Below, piece after piece: positions 34,521 through 43,440 of a stretch of 64,000 nucleotides of DNA. A program made the position numbers and the translations under genes. Every line of letters starts with the position of its first letter. Positions within the stretch are counted from its first letter, which is position 1. Origin of the DNA: Sinorhizobium sp. 6-70 (GTDB lineage Bacteria > Pseudomonadota > Alphaproteobacteria > Rhizobiales > Rhizobiaceae). A model generated the notes under the pieces. It saw only the letters and a program-made list of their open reading frames with translations, ran no database searches and had not been told where the DNA came from. The stretch is from assembly GCF_030124375.1 (NCBI RefSeq), contig NZ_JASKLS010000009.1, positions 160,652-224,651 on the forward strand, given 5' to 3'.

Positions 34521-35810
34521 ATGAGCGAACGCAACCTTGCCTTTGTCCGTGGCGAGATGCTGCCCGCCCGCGAGCCCCCCTCCGGTCAGACGGGCCTGCT
34601 TAAGCTGCTACGCGAGAGTTTTTTTAAAGACTGGCTGAGTGCGCTTCTGACGGTGACGTCACTGATCGTGCTGATCTGGATTGCACGATCCGTCTCGCCT
34701 TGGCTCATCGATTCTGTCTGGAACGCGAACTCGCTCAGCGAATGCCGCCAGATACTCGGCGGCGCGGAGGGCGCCTGCTTTGCGGTCATCCGTGATCGCT
34801 GGACGCAGCTTCTATTTGGCTTCTACCCACCGACACAATATTGGCGGCCAGTGCTCGCCTTCGTGCTGATGCTGATCGCGCTAGCTCCAATCCTCTTCCC
34901 GCCCGTGCCGCGCAGGCTCCTCTGGTTCAGCGCCGCCTTCCCAGGCCTCGCCTATTGCCTGATCTGGGGCGGAACGCTCTGGCTTCCCTTCTCGGCGTAT
35001 GCAGTATTTGCCGTCGGTGCAATCGTGTTGGGGCTCGCGACGCGGCTCGGAAGCGGCGTTGCTATCGTGCTGGCACTCGCCAGCGCGCTCGCCTGGTGGA
35101 TCTTCGTCTCTGGCTCGGTCACGACGGTGCTCACGCAGCTTCTGCCGCTGGCGCTTGCCCCCGTCACATCGCGCGAAATGGGCGGTTTTCTGCTGTCGAT
35201 CGTCATCGGTGTCACCGGCATCTCCTTGTCGCTGCCGCTCGGTATCGTTCTGGCGCTGGGGCGACGCTCGAAAATGCCGCTCGTGAAGACGATCAGCGTC
35301 ATGTTCATCGAGTTCATCCGCGGCGTGCCGTTGATCACGCTCCTGTTCACCGCCTCGCTGCTGCTCAATTATTTCCTGCCGCCGGGAACGAACTTCGATC
35401 TGATCCTGCGGGTGATCATCATGGTGACCCTGTTTGCCACCGCCTACATGGCCGAGGTGATCCGCGGCGGTCTGGCGGCTCTGCCGAGGGGGCAATATGA
35501 AGCGGCCGAGGCGCTCGGCCTCGACTACTGGAAGGCGCAGCGGCTCGTGATCATGCCGCAGGCGCTCAAGATCTCGATTCCCGGCATCGTCAATTCCTTT
35601 ATCGGCCTCTTCAAGGACACAACCCTGGTCGTCTTCATTGGTCTTTTGGACCCGATCGCGCTTTCCAATTCCATCCGGGCGACCACCGCCTGGCAGGGGA
35701 TCTATTGGGAGCTCTTCATCTTCATCGGGGGGCTGTTCTTCCTCTTCTGCTTTTCCATGTCGCGCTACTCAATGCATCTCGAGCGCCGCCTCAAAACCGA
35801 CCAGCACTAA
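34521..35810 (+). CDS. aapM: Amino acid ABC transporter permease (AapM)
   Basis: A 429-residue permease with about eight to ten helices and the EAA loop YEAAEALGLDYWKAQRLVIMPQALKISIPG. Family text FIEFIRGVPLITLLFTASLL and FIGLFKDTTLVVFIGLLDPI is present. It forms the channel with AapQ. It starts one base after aapQ and is followed by aapP at 13 bp, so expression is coupled. Confidence 0.9.
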   Translation: MSERNLAFVRGEMLPAREPPSGQTGLLKLLRESFFKDWLSALLTVTSLIVLIWIARSVSPWLIDSVWNANSLSECRQILGGAEGACFAVIRDRWTQLLFGFYPPTQYWRPVLAFVLMLIALAPILFPPVPRRLLWFSAAFPGLAYCLIWGGTLWLPFSAYAVFAVGAIVLGLATRLGSGVAIVLALASALAWWIFVSGSVTTVLTQLLPLALAPVTSREMGGFLLSIVIGVTGISLSLPLGIVLALGRRSKMPLVKTISVMFIEFIRGVPLITLLFTASLLLNYFLPPGTNFDLILRVIIMVTLFATAYMAEVIRGGLAALPRGQYEAAEALGLDYWKAQRLVIMPQALKISIPGIVNSFIGLFKDTTLVVFIGLLDPIALSNSIRATTAWQGIYWELFIFIGGLFFLFCFSMSRYSMHLERRLKTDQH

Positions 35811-35823
35811 GGAGCCAAACACG

Positions 35824-36612
35824 ATGGAACTCAATTTGGAAACCGAGATCGACCGAAGCCGGATGAGGGTCTCGGATCAGGTGGCGATCCGGATCGAGGA
35901 TATGAACAAGTGGTACGGGAATTACCACGCGTTGCGCGACATCAATCTCACGGTGAGACGCGGTGAGCGCATCGTTATCGCGGGGCCGTCGGGATCGGGA
36001 AAGTCGACGATGATCCGCTGCATCAACCGCCTCGAGGAACATCAGGCCGGCAAGGTCGTGGTAGACGGGATCGAACTGTCTTCGGATCTGAAAAACATCG
36101 ACAAGGTGCGCTCGGAGGTGGGCATGGTCTTCCAGCACTTCAACCTCTTTCCGCATCTGACAATCCTCGAGAATTGCACGCTCGCTCCCATCTGGGTGCG
36201 AGAAATCCCCAGGAAGGAAGCGATCGAGACAGCGATGCACTTCCTGGAGAAGGTCAAGATCCCCGAACAAGCCCGCAAATATCCCGGCCAACTGTCGGGC
36301 GGGCAGCAGCAGCGGGTGGCGATTGCCCGTTCGCTCTGCATGAAGCCGAAGATCATGCTCTTTGATGAGCCGACCTCTGCGCTCGATCCCGAGATGATCA
36401 AGGAGGTGTTGGACACGATGATTGAGCTCGCGGAAGAGGGCATGACCATGCTCTGCGTCACGCACGAGATGGGGTTCGCCCAAGCGGTAGCCAATCGCGT
36501 AATTTTCATGGATCAGGGGCAGATCGTCGAAGAAAACAATCCGCAAGACTTCTTCCACAATCCGCAGTCCGAGCGCACCAGGCTATTCCTCAGCCAGATT
36601 CTTCGGCACTGA
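35824..36612 (+). CDS. aapP: Amino acid ABC transporter ATPase (AapP)
   Basis: About 262 residues from the ATG at 35824, with TAAGGAG upstream. Walker A is GPSGSGKST, the signature is LSGGQQQRVAIARSL, Walker B is IMLFDEPTSALDPE, and the switch His is in VTHEMGFAQ. It is the polar amino-acid-type ATPase and powers AapJQM. It ends the operon. Confidence 0.93.
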   Translation: MELNLETEIDRSRMRVSDQVAIRIEDMNKWYGNYHALRDINLTVRRGERIVIAGPSGSGKSTMIRCINRLEEHQAGKVVVDGIELSSDLKNIDKVRSEVGMVFQHFNLFPHLTILENCTLAPIWVREIPRKEAIETAMHFLEKVKIPEQARKYPGQLSGGQQQRVAIARSLCMKPKIMLFDEPTSALDPEMIKEVLDTMIELAEEGMTMLCVTHEMGFAQAVANRVIFMDQGQIVEENNPQDFFHNPQSERTRLFLSQILRH

Positions 36613-36738
36613 CTTCGTCGTTCTCTCGGCGGGCGGCGTCCGCTCGGCAATCCCCATGGCGTCCCGTAGGAGAGTGCCTGCCCGTCGCCTTCCTCACGCC
36701 GCTATCGGCTACGCCATTCATGCCACTACGAGGTTCCC

Positions 36739-37944
36739 ATGAATTTCCATGCCAACGCAAACTGCCTTGATGAACTGGTCGACCGCCGCGGCTCGAATTC
36801 ATTGAAATGGGATACTGTGAAAGCGTTCTTGCCGCCGGAAGCGGCGTTTGCCGATCCGCTGCCGATGTGGGTTGCCGACATGGATTTTCGTGCTCCCCAG
36901 CCGGTGATCGATGCTATGGTCGAGGCGGCGCAGGTGGGTGTCTTCGGCTATGCTGCCGGCGCACGTGAGAGCTATATTGCCTCGGTGACCGGCTGGCAAA
37001 AACGACGCTTCGGCTGGGAGGTCGCACCCGATTGGGTGGTGCCGGTCTCCGGTGTGATCACCGCACTCAAGACCATCGTGCAAGCCTTCTCGGCTCCGGG
37101 CGACAGCGTTTTGATCCAGCCGCCGGTCTATGCGCATTTCCACGACGATGTGCGCATCAATGGGCGGTTTCCCGTCAGTGCGCCGCTGAGCCGGACCGAG
37201 ACTGGATACCGCTATGACGCGGCCGTATTTGAGACCGCGATCCGTCCTAACACCAAGATCTTCATCCTCTCCAACCCGCACAATCCGACCGGTAATGTCT
37301 GGACCGAGGATGAGCTGCGCAGCATGGGCGAGATCTGCGCGCGCCACGGAATTCTCGTAGTCTCCGATGAGATCCACCAGGACCTAATCATGAATCCGGC
37401 GTGCCGGCATGTGCCGTTCGCCAGTCTGTCGGATGCGCTCGCTGAGAATTCGATCACCTGCACCGCACCCTCCAAGACATTCAACCTGCCGGGGCTGCAG
37501 TGCGCGCATGCCTTCATCCCTAACCCCCGCCTGCGTGCGGAATTCCAGCGTCAGTTGGAACGCAACCTGTATCCGAAGGTGAACCTTATGGGCATGGTCG
37601 CGGCCGAAGCCGCCTATACCCATGGCGAACCTTGGCTCGATACACTGCTTTCATACATCCAGGCCAACCACGCGCATTTCGCGGCCGAGATCAACAGGTT
37701 GAATGCCGGTCTCGAGGTGCTTCCGGCGGACGCCCTTTATCTTGCCTGGATGGATTGCCGGGCTTTGGGCATGGATGCCGCTGCGCTCGAGACGTTCATG
37801 CTGACCAAGGCGCGGCTCTGGCTCGACAAGGGGCAGAAGTTCGGCCTTGAGGGACATGGCTATATGCGCGTGAACCTCGGCTGCCCCCGCGCCACGGTCG
37901 ATGAGGCGATCGCCCGGCTCAAGGCTGCGGTCGCGGCGGGATAA
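36739..37944 (+). CDS. MalY/PatB-family PLP-dependent lyase/aminotransferase
   Basis: A 401-residue fold-type I PLP enzyme. Family blocks are PLPMWVADMDFRAPQPVIDAM, FILSNPHNPTGNVWTEDEL, VVSDEIHQDLI and the PLP lysine in APSKTFNLPGLQ (about residue 245). Members cleave beta-substituents of amino acids (C-S lyases, cystathionine beta-lyase). Rhizobial mimosinase is also a related lyase, as family knowledge. Its position 127 bp after aapJQMP on the same strand suggests it degrades what the transporter brings in. The substrate is not readable from sequence. Confidence 0.88.
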   Translation: MNFHANANCLDELVDRRGSNSLKWDTVKAFLPPEAAFADPLPMWVADMDFRAPQPVIDAMVEAAQVGVFGYAAGARESYIASVTGWQKRRFGWEVAPDWVVPVSGVITALKTIVQAFSAPGDSVLIQPPVYAHFHDDVRINGRFPVSAPLSRTETGYRYDAAVFETAIRPNTKIFILSNPHNPTGNVWTEDELRSMGEICARHGILVVSDEIHQDLIMNPACRHVPFASLSDALAENSITCTAPSKTFNLPGLQCAHAFIPNPRLRAEFQRQLERNLYPKVNLMGMVAAEAAYTHGEPWLDTLLSYIQANHAHFAAEINRLNAGLEVLPADALYLAWMDCRALGMDAAALETFMLTKARLWLDKGQKFGLEGHGYMRVNLGCPRATVDEAIARLKAAVAAG

Positions 37945-37982
37945 TCCTCGCTGCGACGACGGGGCCCGGTTTCAGCGTTGAT

Positions 37983-38663
37983 TCAGGCCGGCATCCGCAG
38001 CACGTCCGGGTGCTGAAGTGGTGCATCCTTGATCCAGATCTCGGCGCCCTCAGGTCCGGTCATCGCTCGAAGCGGCTCGCCTGCGGGCAGCCGGCCCCAG
38101 CTCTGCCGTTCCAGTTGCTCGTCGCCAACTGCGAGGCTTCCGGAAAGCACGAGGAACTCGAGGCCGCGGTGATTCTCGGCTGTTACGGCGAGGTTGGGCC
38201 GCCAACGCTCGATCGATACGCGTTCCTTGCCGTCGTCGAACAGGACACGCACTGCTTCGGCTCCCTCGCGTGGAAGTGCTGCCTCGCCTTCGCCAGGCTG
38301 ACGGACGATTTGGGTGTCGTCACCCTCACGATATTGCCAGAGCCGCACGAAGATCGTGCAGCCCTCCTTGGAGGCAGGCACGTGCGAGGTGCCCGGAGGG
38401 TTGCGGAAATAGCACCCCGCCGGATAGTCGCCGTGTTCGTCCTGGAACGTGCCCTCGAGCACGAGAATTTCCTCGCCGCCGCTATGGACATGGCGAGGGA
38501 AGGCACTCCCCGGCGCATAGCGCACGATCGTGGTGGCGCGCGCAACTTCGCCGCCGACGCGATAGAGCATGCGGCGATCGACACCGGCGGACGGACTGGG
38601 GATCCAGTCGAGTTTAGCCGAATGGACGATCACCGGTTTTGTCAGGTCTTCGTTGAGCCGCAT
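37983..38663 (-). CDS. ChrR-like cupin protein
   Basis: About 226 residues from the ATG at 38663 (MRLNEDLTKPVIVHSAKLDW). It has two cupin-like halves. The first has the metal-binding pattern FPRHVHSGGEEILVLEGTFQDEHGDYPAG...PPGTSHVP. The second is degenerate (GLEFLVLSGSLAVGDEQL). It resembles the anti-sigma ChrR cupin domain but lacks the N-terminal zinc domain, so it may be an enzyme or sensor. Its start overlaps the 3' end of the alcohol dehydrogenase by 50 bp, so the two are likely co-translated. Confidence 0.75.
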   Translation of the reverse strand: MRLNEDLTKPVIVHSAKLDWIPSPSAGVDRRMLYRVGGEVARATTIVRYAPGSAFPRHVHSGGEEILVLEGTFQDEHGDYPAGCYFRNPPGTSHVPASKEGCTIFVRLWQYREGDDTQIVRQPGEGEAALPREGAEAVRVLFDDGKERVSIERWRPNLAVTAENHRGLEFLVLSGSLAVGDEQLERQSWGRLPAGEPLRAMTGPEGAEIWIKDAPLQHPDVLRMPA

Positions 38664-39690
38664 TGGTCTGGTCTCCCATCGTGAGCACGATCCGGAACTT
38701 CGCGTCACCGGACCTCATTTTTTGAACAGCTTCCTGTGCGCGCTCCAGCGGCATGGTCTCGATCATCGGCCGCACGCCTGCCAGAACGCTGAAATCCAAG
38801 GTCCTCTCGTTTTCGAACGGGGAGCCGGTGATCGAGCCGATCACACCGCGTTCGGCGCCCACCAGATGGCTCGTCGATACGGGCAGCGGATCCTTGCCAA
38901 GGCCAAGCACGATGAGACGACCCTCCGGTGCAAGTGCGGACATCAACGCGCTAACGGCCGTCGGATTGCCTGTGGTCGTCAGGATGGCTTTCGCGCCGCC
39001 CATAGCGCTCAGAACCTCGGCGGCGTTTTCCGTGTTCGTGTCGATGTAGCGATGCGCCCCCAGACTCATCACATCCGCGGCGATGTCCGCGCCTCGTCCC
39101 ACCGCCACCACCCGAAAGCCCATCGTCCTGGCATATTGCAGCGCCATGTGCCCGAGACCGCCAATTCCGAGAACGGCGACGGTGTCGCCTGCCTCGGCGC
39201 CTGATTTTTTCAACGCGTTGAATGTGGCGATTCCCGCGCAGAGGATGGGCGCCGCTTCTTCCGACGACAATTCGGCCGGAATGGAGACCAGCCCGGTCGC
39301 CCGCGCGATCATCATCTCGGCATAACCGCCGTCGCAGGAAGATCCGACAACCAGCTGATTGCGGCAGAGATTGAAACGGCCATGGCGGCATTCGCCGCAT
39401 TCGTTGCAATGACCACCCAGGCGACCGACGCCGACGCGCTGGCCCACCGTCCAGATCGACGGCGTGTTTTCTCCAAGAGCGATAATGCGGCCGACCACTT
39501 CGTGACCCGGGAAACGAGGTGGGTTCAGCGCCGGATCGGCCCTGTCGATGTCGCTGGCATCTGCGCCGCAGATGCCGCAGGCCTCGACCGCGATCAGCAC
39601 TTCACCGGCTCCAGGCGTAGGTGTCTGCCGTTCCACGAGCTCCAGACTGCCAGGTGTGGTCACCTGCATGGCTCGATAGGTGGTCTTCAT
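38614..39690 (-). CDS. Zinc-dependent alcohol dehydrogenase
   Basis: About 358 residues from the ATG at 39690 (MKTTYRAMQVTTPGSLELVE). It has the catalytic zinc Cys (EACGICGADASDI), GHEVVGRI, and a structural-zinc-like cluster (GGHCNECGECRHGRFNLCRNQ). The cofactor fold is VAVLGIGGLGHMALQYAR. It oxidises an alcohol or reduces an aldehyde. A 20-residue tail after the normal end overlaps the cupin start. It lies 10 bp downstream of the amine oxidase stop, so an aldehyde made by that oxidase is a plausible substrate. Confidence 0.88.
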   Translation of the reverse strand: MKTTYRAMQVTTPGSLELVERQTPTPGAGEVLIAVEACGICGADASDIDRADPALNPPRFPGHEVVGRIIALGENTPSIWTVGQRVGVGRLGGHCNECGECRHGRFNLCRNQLVVGSSCDGGYAEMMIARATGLVSIPAELSSEEAAPILCAGIATFNALKKSGAEAGDTVAVLGIGGLGHMALQYARTMGFRVVAVGRGADIAADVMSLGAHRYIDTNTENAAEVLSAMGGAKAILTTTGNPTAVSALMSALAPEGRLIVLGLGKDPLPVSTSHLVGAERGVIGSITGSPFENERTLDFSVLAGVRPMIETMPLERAQEAVQKMRSGDAKFRIVLTMGDQTNAAQRRPDKTGDRPFG

Positions 39691-39700
39691 GCTCCCGTCC

Positions 39701-40843
39701 CTATGCTCGAACTTTTTCAGCCAGAGCGGCGAACGCCTGTCCCTCGGACTTGTTGAGCCTGCCGATAAGTTCGCTCGCCGTACGGGTGGCTGCTTCGACT
39801 GCACCGGCCAGGTAACCAGGTTCACTAGTGCTGGTTTCGCTGCCAGCCAGCGAAATGTAGTCCCGCCATTTTCCATTGACCCATGGCCGTCGGTCGGGGC
39901 TGGGATGGCCGCCCGCTTGCCTGTCATCCACCGTCGCGGTCAAAGGATCGTCCGTCCAGTCCTTAAACAATGTTGCGCGGGGCTTGGCGGCCTCAGGTCC
40001 GAACATTTGAGCAAGCTGCTGAACCGAAGCGGCGACGACTGCATCGCGTCCGACGGACGCGCGCTCACCAGCCGGGACGCCGACGAAGCCAAAAAGGGCG
40101 GCTCGGCCCGAGGCGGTTGTCGCATCGTGAATCTCAACCAACGGCCCCACCATGCTTTGCGCCGTGCCCGACAGGCCTGCATCGCGCCAGAATGGGCGGT
40201 CATAGAGTGCGAAGAATTTTGCATGCGGCGCCATCCAGGTCGGGGTTTGTTGCCATCGCTCGGCTGTCGCGTAGTCGAGCGCCGGCGAAAACAAAACCTT
40301 TGCTTCGATGAGACGCGGCGGCATGGCGAATAGAACATGCGACGCCCGCTGCTTATGGGACCACCCGCTTACATCGACATACTGCACAACGACGCCTTCG
40401 CCGTCTAGCGACACGTGGGTCACCCGGGCGTTCAGTTGAATGCTTTGTGAGTGCAGGCTCTCGGCAAGCGCCGATATGATCGCTCCCGTGCCCCCGACGA
40501 GCCGCATCGAATGCGGTTCTTGTCCTATTCCTCGATAGCGCTGAGGAACGTCGTGGGCCATCCGCTGAAAGATCACGTCGCCATCGCTGTTTTGCTCGAA
40601 GTAGTTGAGCCCGAGACGCTGGACGAAGGCACCCATTGCTGGCTGCATGTCGGGCCAGAACCACGATGGGCCGAGATCGAAACCGTCGCCCGATGGTTCA
40701 CCGGTGGCGTCGACGGAGAGAATTCGTCCGCCCAGGCGTTCGCGGGCCTCAAGGAGCTGAAAGCCGATACCGGCTTGGTGGAAGAGCCGGGCAGCAGTCA
40801 GGCCTGCAAGCCCACCGCCAACGATCAGAATGGATTGTGACAA
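39701..40843 (-). CDS. FAD-dependent amine oxidase
   Basis: About 380 residues from the TTG at 40843, which follows AGGAGC. The start gives (M)SQSILIVGGGLAGLTAARLF, the FAD-binding fold. Downstream are LLEARERLGGRILSV (the dinucleotide motif), LGPSWFWPDMQ, and the C-terminal FAD segment around GYLAGAVEAATRTASELIG. It belongs to the flavin monoamine oxidase family and would turn an amine into an aldehyde plus ammonia and peroxide. The longer frame to 41245 covers a separate relic and is not the gene. First of a three-gene minus-strand set with the dehydrogenase and cupin. Confidence 0.82.
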   Translation of the reverse strand: MSQSILIVGGGLAGLTAARLFHQAGIGFQLLEARERLGGRILSVDATGEPSGDGFDLGPSWFWPDMQPAMGAFVQRLGLNYFEQNSDGDVIFQRMAHDVPQRYRGIGQEPHSMRLVGGTGAIISALAESLHSQSIQLNARVTHVSLDGEGVVVQYVDVSGWSHKQRASHVLFAMPPRLIEAKVLFSPALDYATAERWQQTPTWMAPHAKFFALYDRPFWRDAGLSGTAQSMVGPLVEIHDATTASGRAALFGFVGVPAGERASVGRDAVVAASVQQLAQMFGPEAAKPRATLFKDWTDDPLTATVDDRQAGGHPSPDRRPWVNGKWRDYISLAGSETSTSEPGYLAGAVEAATRTASELIGRLNKSEGQAFAALAEKVRA

Positions 40844-40904
40844 AGGACAGCTCCTGGTGAAAAAGTGAGGGTCGGATACCCTGCCCCTCCTGTAAGGCTG
40901 GCTT

Positions 40905-41190
40905 AGGCCACGGCGTAGATGCGGATTTCCGGCGCAGCGGCCAGAAGCGGCTTCAGATCCGCGACGACATCGTCGTTGAACAGCGCGCGTTCGAGATGGG
41001 CCTTTGCGTCTTCGACGCTGTTGAATCCGTGAAGGACCTGAACGTCGACGTCGCGAATGAGAAGCTCCTTGGATGTCGCGCCCGCAATCTGCGAGAGGAA
41101 CGGTTCCTTGTGCTTCTGATAGACGCCTGCGGCGGCATAGCGGTTCTCGCATCAAGTAAACTGGCGATTTTCTGCTCATGATAGTCACTT
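40905..41190 (-). pseudogene. Frameshifted small enzyme-like protein upstream of amine oxidase
   Basis: One minus-strand frame reads YAAAGVYQKHKEPFLSQIAG, then LIRDVDVQVLHGFNSVEDA and ends LKPLLAAAPEIRIYAVA at 40905. It has good coding character but no start: a stop precedes it in frame. The preceding text (HEQKIASLLDARTA) is in another frame, so a shift occurs near 41130. It looks like a short protein of about 100 residues of the dimeric alpha-beta barrel kind. Its function is unknown. Confidence 0.4.
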
Positions 41191-41378
41191 GATCCATGGC
41201 GGCGGAACCGATCGTCTGCGCAGTCTTCATTACAAGGGCAAGCATGCTGCCGACATGGGTTGTGCCACCCCGGCCTGTGCGGCGAGTGGGTGACTGCTCG
41301 CGAATTTCACGACGTCGAGATCCCGCTCTCGCTCGACCACCGTCGCAACCTTGCTACTCGCATGTTACATAGGGATCT

Positions 41379-42698
41379 TTACGCTGCGAGCAGGCCGTGC
41401 CAGCGCGTGTCGCGCGGCGACGGTCGACGATGAAGGCGGCGGTCGAGCAGCGCACGGGCTTTCGCGGCTTCGCCGCTCCGCATCAAGGCGAGTAGCAGCA
41501 TGTCTTCGATCATCTCGCGCTGGGCGCCGCTGCCGCCAATGCGCGCGACGTCGACTGCGACCGGCTCCAGGATACGCGCGCAGCCTGCGTAATCCTCCTC
41601 CGCAAAGGACAAGGCGGCGCGGCAGATCGCCGGTACGACTGGCCCCGCGGCCAAGGTCCCTGCCTCGATCAACCCCGTCAACACCTGCACACGCTGCTCG
41701 ACTGCAGTCCTGTCGCCGACTGCCGCCGCGATTATGGCCATGTGGACATCCGCGAAGGCGAAGCCGGCCTTCTGGAAATATTCCCCGGAATAGGTTGCCG
41801 CCGCCGCCCACAGCCCCGTCGGCACCGCGTGGCCATAAGCCTGGAGCCGCCACAGGAAAGAGGCCGTGTCGCTGACCACGTTGACCGGCATTCCGGCCGT
41901 AACCGACGGCTGGATGCAATCCGCGTAGATCGCCAGCGCGCGTTCGGGATCATCCCGCTCCAGGGCGCCTAGCGCCGCGTGCCAGGCGATGTGGCCGTGG
42001 AGAATGCCGGTTCGGTCGTAGCGAGGCAGCCAATCCGCGATCAGCCTCTCGGCGTCCTCGCCTGCGCCGCCCTCGTACATGGCATGCGACAGCGCGTGCG
42101 CCGCGTTCGCGTTGTTGGTCCTGAGATCGTAGCCACGCTGCGTGAGAGCTCGGCCGAGTGTCACGTTGCCGTTCTCGGCATGAGCCCAGCCTCGGTAGGT
42201 GACGAACCACCAATCGTCGACGCTGAAATGCCGGGCGTGGCGCTCACAGAGATCCACACGCGCCTGATCGTGATCCGCCATCCCCGAGAAGGCGAGGAGC
42301 CCGAAGGCGCCAAGAGGCAATGAGAGGATCAGGATGTCCCGCGGCCAGGTGTCGGCGTGCGCGAGCGCCCGCTGTAACGCCTTTGCCGACTGGCCGTTGA
42401 TGGCAAGCGACAGGACCTCCACATGGCTCCGCTCCCGTTCTGTTCCGCGCCGCACGACGATATCTTCCGCCGTCGCGATCGCCGCCTTCGCCTTGGCCAA
42501 TTCGGTGCGGATAGCGTGCAGGCGCGCGCGCGCCGCATAGGCGAGAGCGAAATCGGGGTCTGCTGCGATGGCCGTCTCCAAGGCTTCCGCGGCGCCGGGC
42601 CAGGTCGAGAGGAGCAGGTCTATCCCCTCCCGGTAGCGTTCGGCAGCGAGGTCGGACATCGTCGAGAGTGGCAGGCCGCGGCTGTCGAGGTGGGTCAT
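41379..42698 (-). CDS. TPR-repeat protein (TTC38-like)
   Basis: About 439 residues from the ATG at 42698 (MTHLDSRGLPLSTMSDLAAE). It is all-helical. TPR-like units are seen from about residue 30 (EALETAIAADPDFALAYAAR), 150-260 (HAMYEGGAGEDAERLIADWL, HIAWHAALGALERDDPERAL) and near the C-terminus. The whole resembles the TTC38 family found in many proteobacteria, of unknown activity. The start at 42722 is possible. It is a single gene on the minus strand. Confidence 0.75.
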   Translation of the reverse strand: MTHLDSRGLPLSTMSDLAAERYREGIDLLLSTWPGAAEALETAIAADPDFALAYAARARLHAIRTELAKAKAAIATAEDIVVRRGTERERSHVEVLSLAINGQSAKALQRALAHADTWPRDILILSLPLGAFGLLAFSGMADHDQARVDLCERHARHFSVDDWWFVTYRGWAHAENGNVTLGRALTQRGYDLRTNNANAAHALSHAMYEGGAGEDAERLIADWLPRYDRTGILHGHIAWHAALGALERDDPERALAIYADCIQPSVTAGMPVNVVSDTASFLWRLQAYGHAVPTGLWAAAATYSGEYFQKAGFAFADVHMAIIAAAVGDRTAVEQRVQVLTGLIEAGTLAAGPVVPAICRAALSFAEEDYAGCARILEPVAVDVARIGGSGAQREMIEDMLLLALMRSGEAAKARALLDRRLHRRPSPRDTRWHGLLAA

Positions 42699-42980
42699 GG
42701 CAGGTTCCTCAGGATCGGGCACGCATCAGCGCCCATTTCGGCTATTATACGGGATTGCCTCCTGGCTGTATTTTGACAGTCTGCCAAATTATGTAGAAGT
42801 CTCGCCAAACTGCGGTCCGGACAAGACATGGAAGACTATCCACGCACCAGATCCCCTTGCGCCGCCCAACCGGTGATAGAGCGCACGATTCCGGCGCGCT
42901 GGATCGCTGCGTTCGAAGTGCTAGCGGAGGCTGGCGCAATCGGTAGGCGGGCTGCCTCGAAACAACGCTGCAGGTGCTCG

Positions 42981-43247
42981 CTACCCTCGTTTGACCTTGA
43001 CGCTCTGGCATTTCTCAAGCAGCGCGGTCAGCAGTTTCGGGCGGAGATTTACGAGGCCCTCAAACAGGGTGTCGATCGTGTCGAAGCTCTCTGATGTCGG
43101 CAACTCGTCCATCGCCTCGAGGATCGCTCGTTCTGCGGAAGGCATTTTGATCGGCCAGCGCCAGGGACTGGATGCGAGCTGGCCATCTGAACCTTCGGAC
43201 AAGTCGAATTCGGTGTCCTCGACGCCAAAAGTGTCGCCGTTGAACAA
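42981..43247 (-). pseudogene. AbiEi-type antitoxin remnant
   Basis: The frame reads MFNGDTFGVEDTEFDLSEGS and then MPSAERAILEAMDELPTSESFDTIDTLFEGLVNLRPKLLTALLEKC. This matches the middle and C-terminal domain of AbiEi antitoxins of type IV toxin-antitoxin systems. The N-terminal winged-helix part is missing: within 25 bp upstream the sequence becomes a nod box. No AbiEii toxin gene is seen next to it. The antitoxin is probably a dead fragment left by an insertion or deletion. Confidence 0.6.
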
Positions 43248-43270
43248 GCACCCGCATTAAGGCCCTTGCG

Positions 43271-43319
43271 CATCCACGGCACGAATGGATGTTATCCAAA
43301 AAATCAATTTCTTCGACCC
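43271..43319 (+). promoter_or_regulatory. Nod box upstream of an FMN reductase gene
   Basis: CATCCACGGCACGAATGG, then ATGTT ATCC AAAAAATC AATTT, follows the nod-box frame YATCCAYNNYRYRGATG-N4-YN-ATCNAAACAATCRATTTT. I count one mismatch in the GATG block (AATG) and one in AAACAATC (AAAAAATC), with a weaker 3' end. It is oriented rightward. The first gene downstream starts at 43441, 120 bp away. Confidence 0.7.
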
Positions 43320-43440
43320 GTTGGGTGCCGTTAGAAAGCGCTGATGCAGCCTTATGCAGACGCGGTAACGGGTACACCGCCGCGCTCGATTTCTATCTAG
43401 CATTTAGGGACAACACTGCACGTCAACGAAAGGAAATTCT

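Noticed and set aside
33083..34534. 483-codon minus-strand frame
   Set aside because: It lies exactly antisense to aapQ, is rich in His/Gln/Asp/Arg as shadow frames are, and has no family features.
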